From Pegea sp. RAD2-039 (Eukaryota > Chordata > Thaliacea > Salpida > Salpidae), in assembly GCA_034620365.1 (NCBI GenBank), contig JAQGEQ010000045.1:124001-188000 (forward strand): 64,000 nt of DNA, read 5' to 3'. A model generated the notes under the pieces. It was not told where the DNA came from. It did no database searches and was given only the letters and a program-made list of their open reading frames with translations. Both the position numbers and the translations under genes were made by a program. Shown here in pieces: positions 62,361-64,000 of this stretch. The number at the start of each line of letters is the position of its first letter. Position 1 is the stretch's first letter.

Positions 62361-62567
62361 AATTTATTTATTTTTTTTATTTATTCAATAAATGCGAACG
62401 AGGGTGCCTAAAGAGAGCACATCTCGGTATCACACATTCTCACGAGTTTTTTATGGTTTTTCTCAGGTGTTTTATAAATATGTCTCCACCTGGGGTCGAA
62501 CCCGGTACTTCCCAGCTAGAAGTACCTTGTTGCTAGGTGTAGTAACCGCCTCGCCACCAAGCAGGAC
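62361..62567 (-). mobile_element. tRNA-derived SINE sharing the LINE-A 3' tail
   Basis: On the - strand the element starts TCCTGCTTGGTGGCGAGGCG. Its head has an A box TGGCGAGGCGG (62546-62556) and a B box GGTTCGACCCC (62492-62502). Between them a perfect 7-bp hairpin GTACTTC/GAAGTAC (62505-62525) resembles the long variable arm of class II (Leu/Ser) tRNAs. After about 55 nt of body, GTGAGAATGTGTG, the hairpin and AATAAATAAA match the LINE-A tail. It is not a functional tRNA gene: the acceptor stem pairs imperfectly and the element runs on into the LINE tail. It is likely mobilised by LINE-A. Confidence 0.85.
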
Positions 62568-62714
62568 TTATTTACTAATTGATGGTCGCTTTATTTGTTT
62601 CTCAGAAATTGAAGGAGCCACAGCTTAGGTTCATAAGCGTACGTAAAATAAATTTCTCTCTTGTATAAAATCACACAGAAAATATTTTAAAGTTTTGTTA
62701 GAAAGAAGGTTTGG

Positions 62715-63700
62715 AAAAGTTTCAAACTGAATTAAGTATCAAAACTTTTGCGTTGTTCCTAAGGGCGACATCTTTTGAATTTCAGCTCCTTGAATTTCTT
62801 TTAGTAATTTCACAACAAACTTTTCGAATTTCTTTTCTGTTATTTCTAATGAGCCAATCAAAATAGAAAGTATTTTGGTATTTACTTTCCACATTCTTCA
62901 GATTTCTAATTGTAGATCTTTGTATTCAGATTTCTTCTCCAACTTTGATACTTAAATTTGTTTCACTTGGTACTGCGACGTCTATTAGTAAACACATTTT
63001 ATTGGTTCTATATTATATTTCAACATCTGGTCTTTTACATCTAATTTCTTGGTCTTCCTTGTTTCAAAGTCCCGAAACTTTATGTAATTGTTACTTTCAA
63101 TAACCGATTCAGGAATGTGATAGTATCTTTTATCATTTGCTTCTGTTGCATATATACTAGCTTAGGTATTTGGCTACTTTGTTAGGGTGTTGAAAGCATC
63201 CTGCTATTACTAAACACCATGATATGATTCGGTTGATGCTTTAGTTCTTCATTTGTGCATTTGTCATCTTGGGTAGCTTTTGATATGTTTGCTTGGAAGA
63301 TTTTTGTAGATCGATTTTGTTCCGCTACAAGTAGTCCTTCCGTTTCTACTCTAAACCCTGAACTGCATTTCTATGTGTGATTCAAGGACACATTTACCTG
63401 CTTTGTTCTTCCTATAAATTATGAAGTGGTCTTGCCTCTAAGCCCAGAGCTCGTTGAAGATGCTTTTCATGTTTAGAAAGTTCTAGTGATGTGGCTTTTT
63501 TCAGTGACTTTTGAAAGTTTTAATTCTTTTCTTACTCTCTTTGTTTTGTGGCAGAACTTTTTCCATGGCTCATGAACCAGACTTTTAATCCAGTTAGAAA
63601 ATGATTCCAACCAAGTTGTTGCAATTTTATTCATATTTTCATGTTTAGTACCCCTCTACCACCTTCAGATATTTTTATGTTCAGTCAACATCAGCGTTTG
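62715..63700 (-). mobile_element. LINE-B fragment, longer inverted copy
   Basis: The - strand reads EGGRGVLNMK near 63680 (the GGRGLxxIE motif of many non-LTR RTs), then further broken frames and the same C-terminal motifs as the copy at 37574-38270. The shared 690 nt are highly similar (I estimate above 90% by eye). It is not intact: several stops and shifts are present. Confidence 0.8.
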
Positions 63701-64000
63701 GGGTTTAAATTTATATGTCGTTAGATAAGGAATGAATTGTTGTTAAGCTCATTACAAATACAAACTTTTTATTCATAAAAATTTAGTTTAAAGGTTTATT
63801 TAAAAGTTTAATATTAAAAGTTTATTTTCTCAAACGCGACTTTAAAGACACACGACAAGTAAGCTGCTGTTTGCACCAAATTGTTTATAACAAAAGCCAC
63901 TTTACTAAGACTACCAATTGATTGTTCAATCACAAGTTTAAAAATGTTCTTGACCTGAAAATGTTTGATGAATAATTGTATGAAGATATTTTATGATCTT
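63701..64000. other. Window end, no gene seen
   Basis: AT-rich sequence with no recognisable feature. The LINE-B copy may continue here in decayed form. Confidence 0.35.

Noticed and set aside
62484..62567. A functional Leu/Ser tRNA gene
   Set aside because: Boxes A and B and a long variable arm are present, but the acceptor stem has two mismatches and the sequence continues into a LINE tail, so it is a SINE head.
62392..62628. 78-codon + strand frame
   Set aside because: It runs antisense through the tRNA-derived SINE. It is not a protein gene.
1..64000. CRISPR arrays, bacterial operons, rRNA or intact tRNA genes
   Set aside because: Looked for on both strands and none was seen. The spliced genes show the DNA is eukaryotic.

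Overview
The window is AT-rich metazoan nuclear DNA. It has spliced genes, many introns of only 47-60 nt beside some of 700 nt or more, AATAAA-type polyadenylation signals, and 5'-truncated LINE copies. I cannot name the species. Chitin synthase, lunapark, DCPS and a sperm-tail PG-rich repeat gene, beside matrix proteins built from vWA, EGF, Ly6-like, sushi and C-type lectin modules, indicate an animal. A tunicate, perhaps a larvacean with an enlarged genome, is one guess, but nothing here proves it.

Layout. From 1.0 to 12.3 kb on the + strand is a 33-exon chitin synthase (about 1,768 residues). All my exon joins keep frame, and its first coding exon is an OTU-like domain spliced in frame onto the synthase. 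Four genes follow on the - strand: lunapark (LNPK, 15.4-18.6 kb, 10 exons), an intronless scavenger decapping enzyme (DCPS, 19.0-19.9 kb), a STPG1-like PG-rich repeat protein (21.8-24.1 kb, 7 exons) and secreted modular protein B (25.0-33.7 kb, 23 exons, about 1,018 residues). From 34 to 42 kb there is no gene, but there is a mosaic of repeat fragments and a copied piece of a vWA gene. A small + strand paralog, protein C (42.3-44.5 kb, 7 exons, about 311 residues), follows. Then comes the - strand giant, protein A (46.2-55.0 kb, 43 exons, about 2,046 residues). The last 9 kb is gene-poor and carries LINE fragments and a tRNA-derived SINE.

Proteins A, B and C form one local family. Each has a signal peptide, EGF modules, a C-type lectin-like domain and a shared C-terminal module of about 90-110 residues that I cannot assign. 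A has three vWA/EGF/Ly6/sushi blocks, B has one, and C keeps only the tail. They look like extracellular matrix or coat proteins. Lying near a chitin synthase, they may serve a secreted structure, but that link is inference.

Repeats. LINE-A has a CR1/L2-like RT C-terminus, a 3' hairpin and an AATA tail, and occurs in several truncated copies. A SINE at 62.4 kb has a class II tRNA-like head and carries the same tail, so it probably uses the LINE-A machinery. LINE-B is a second non-LTR element with two decayed copies in opposite orientation.
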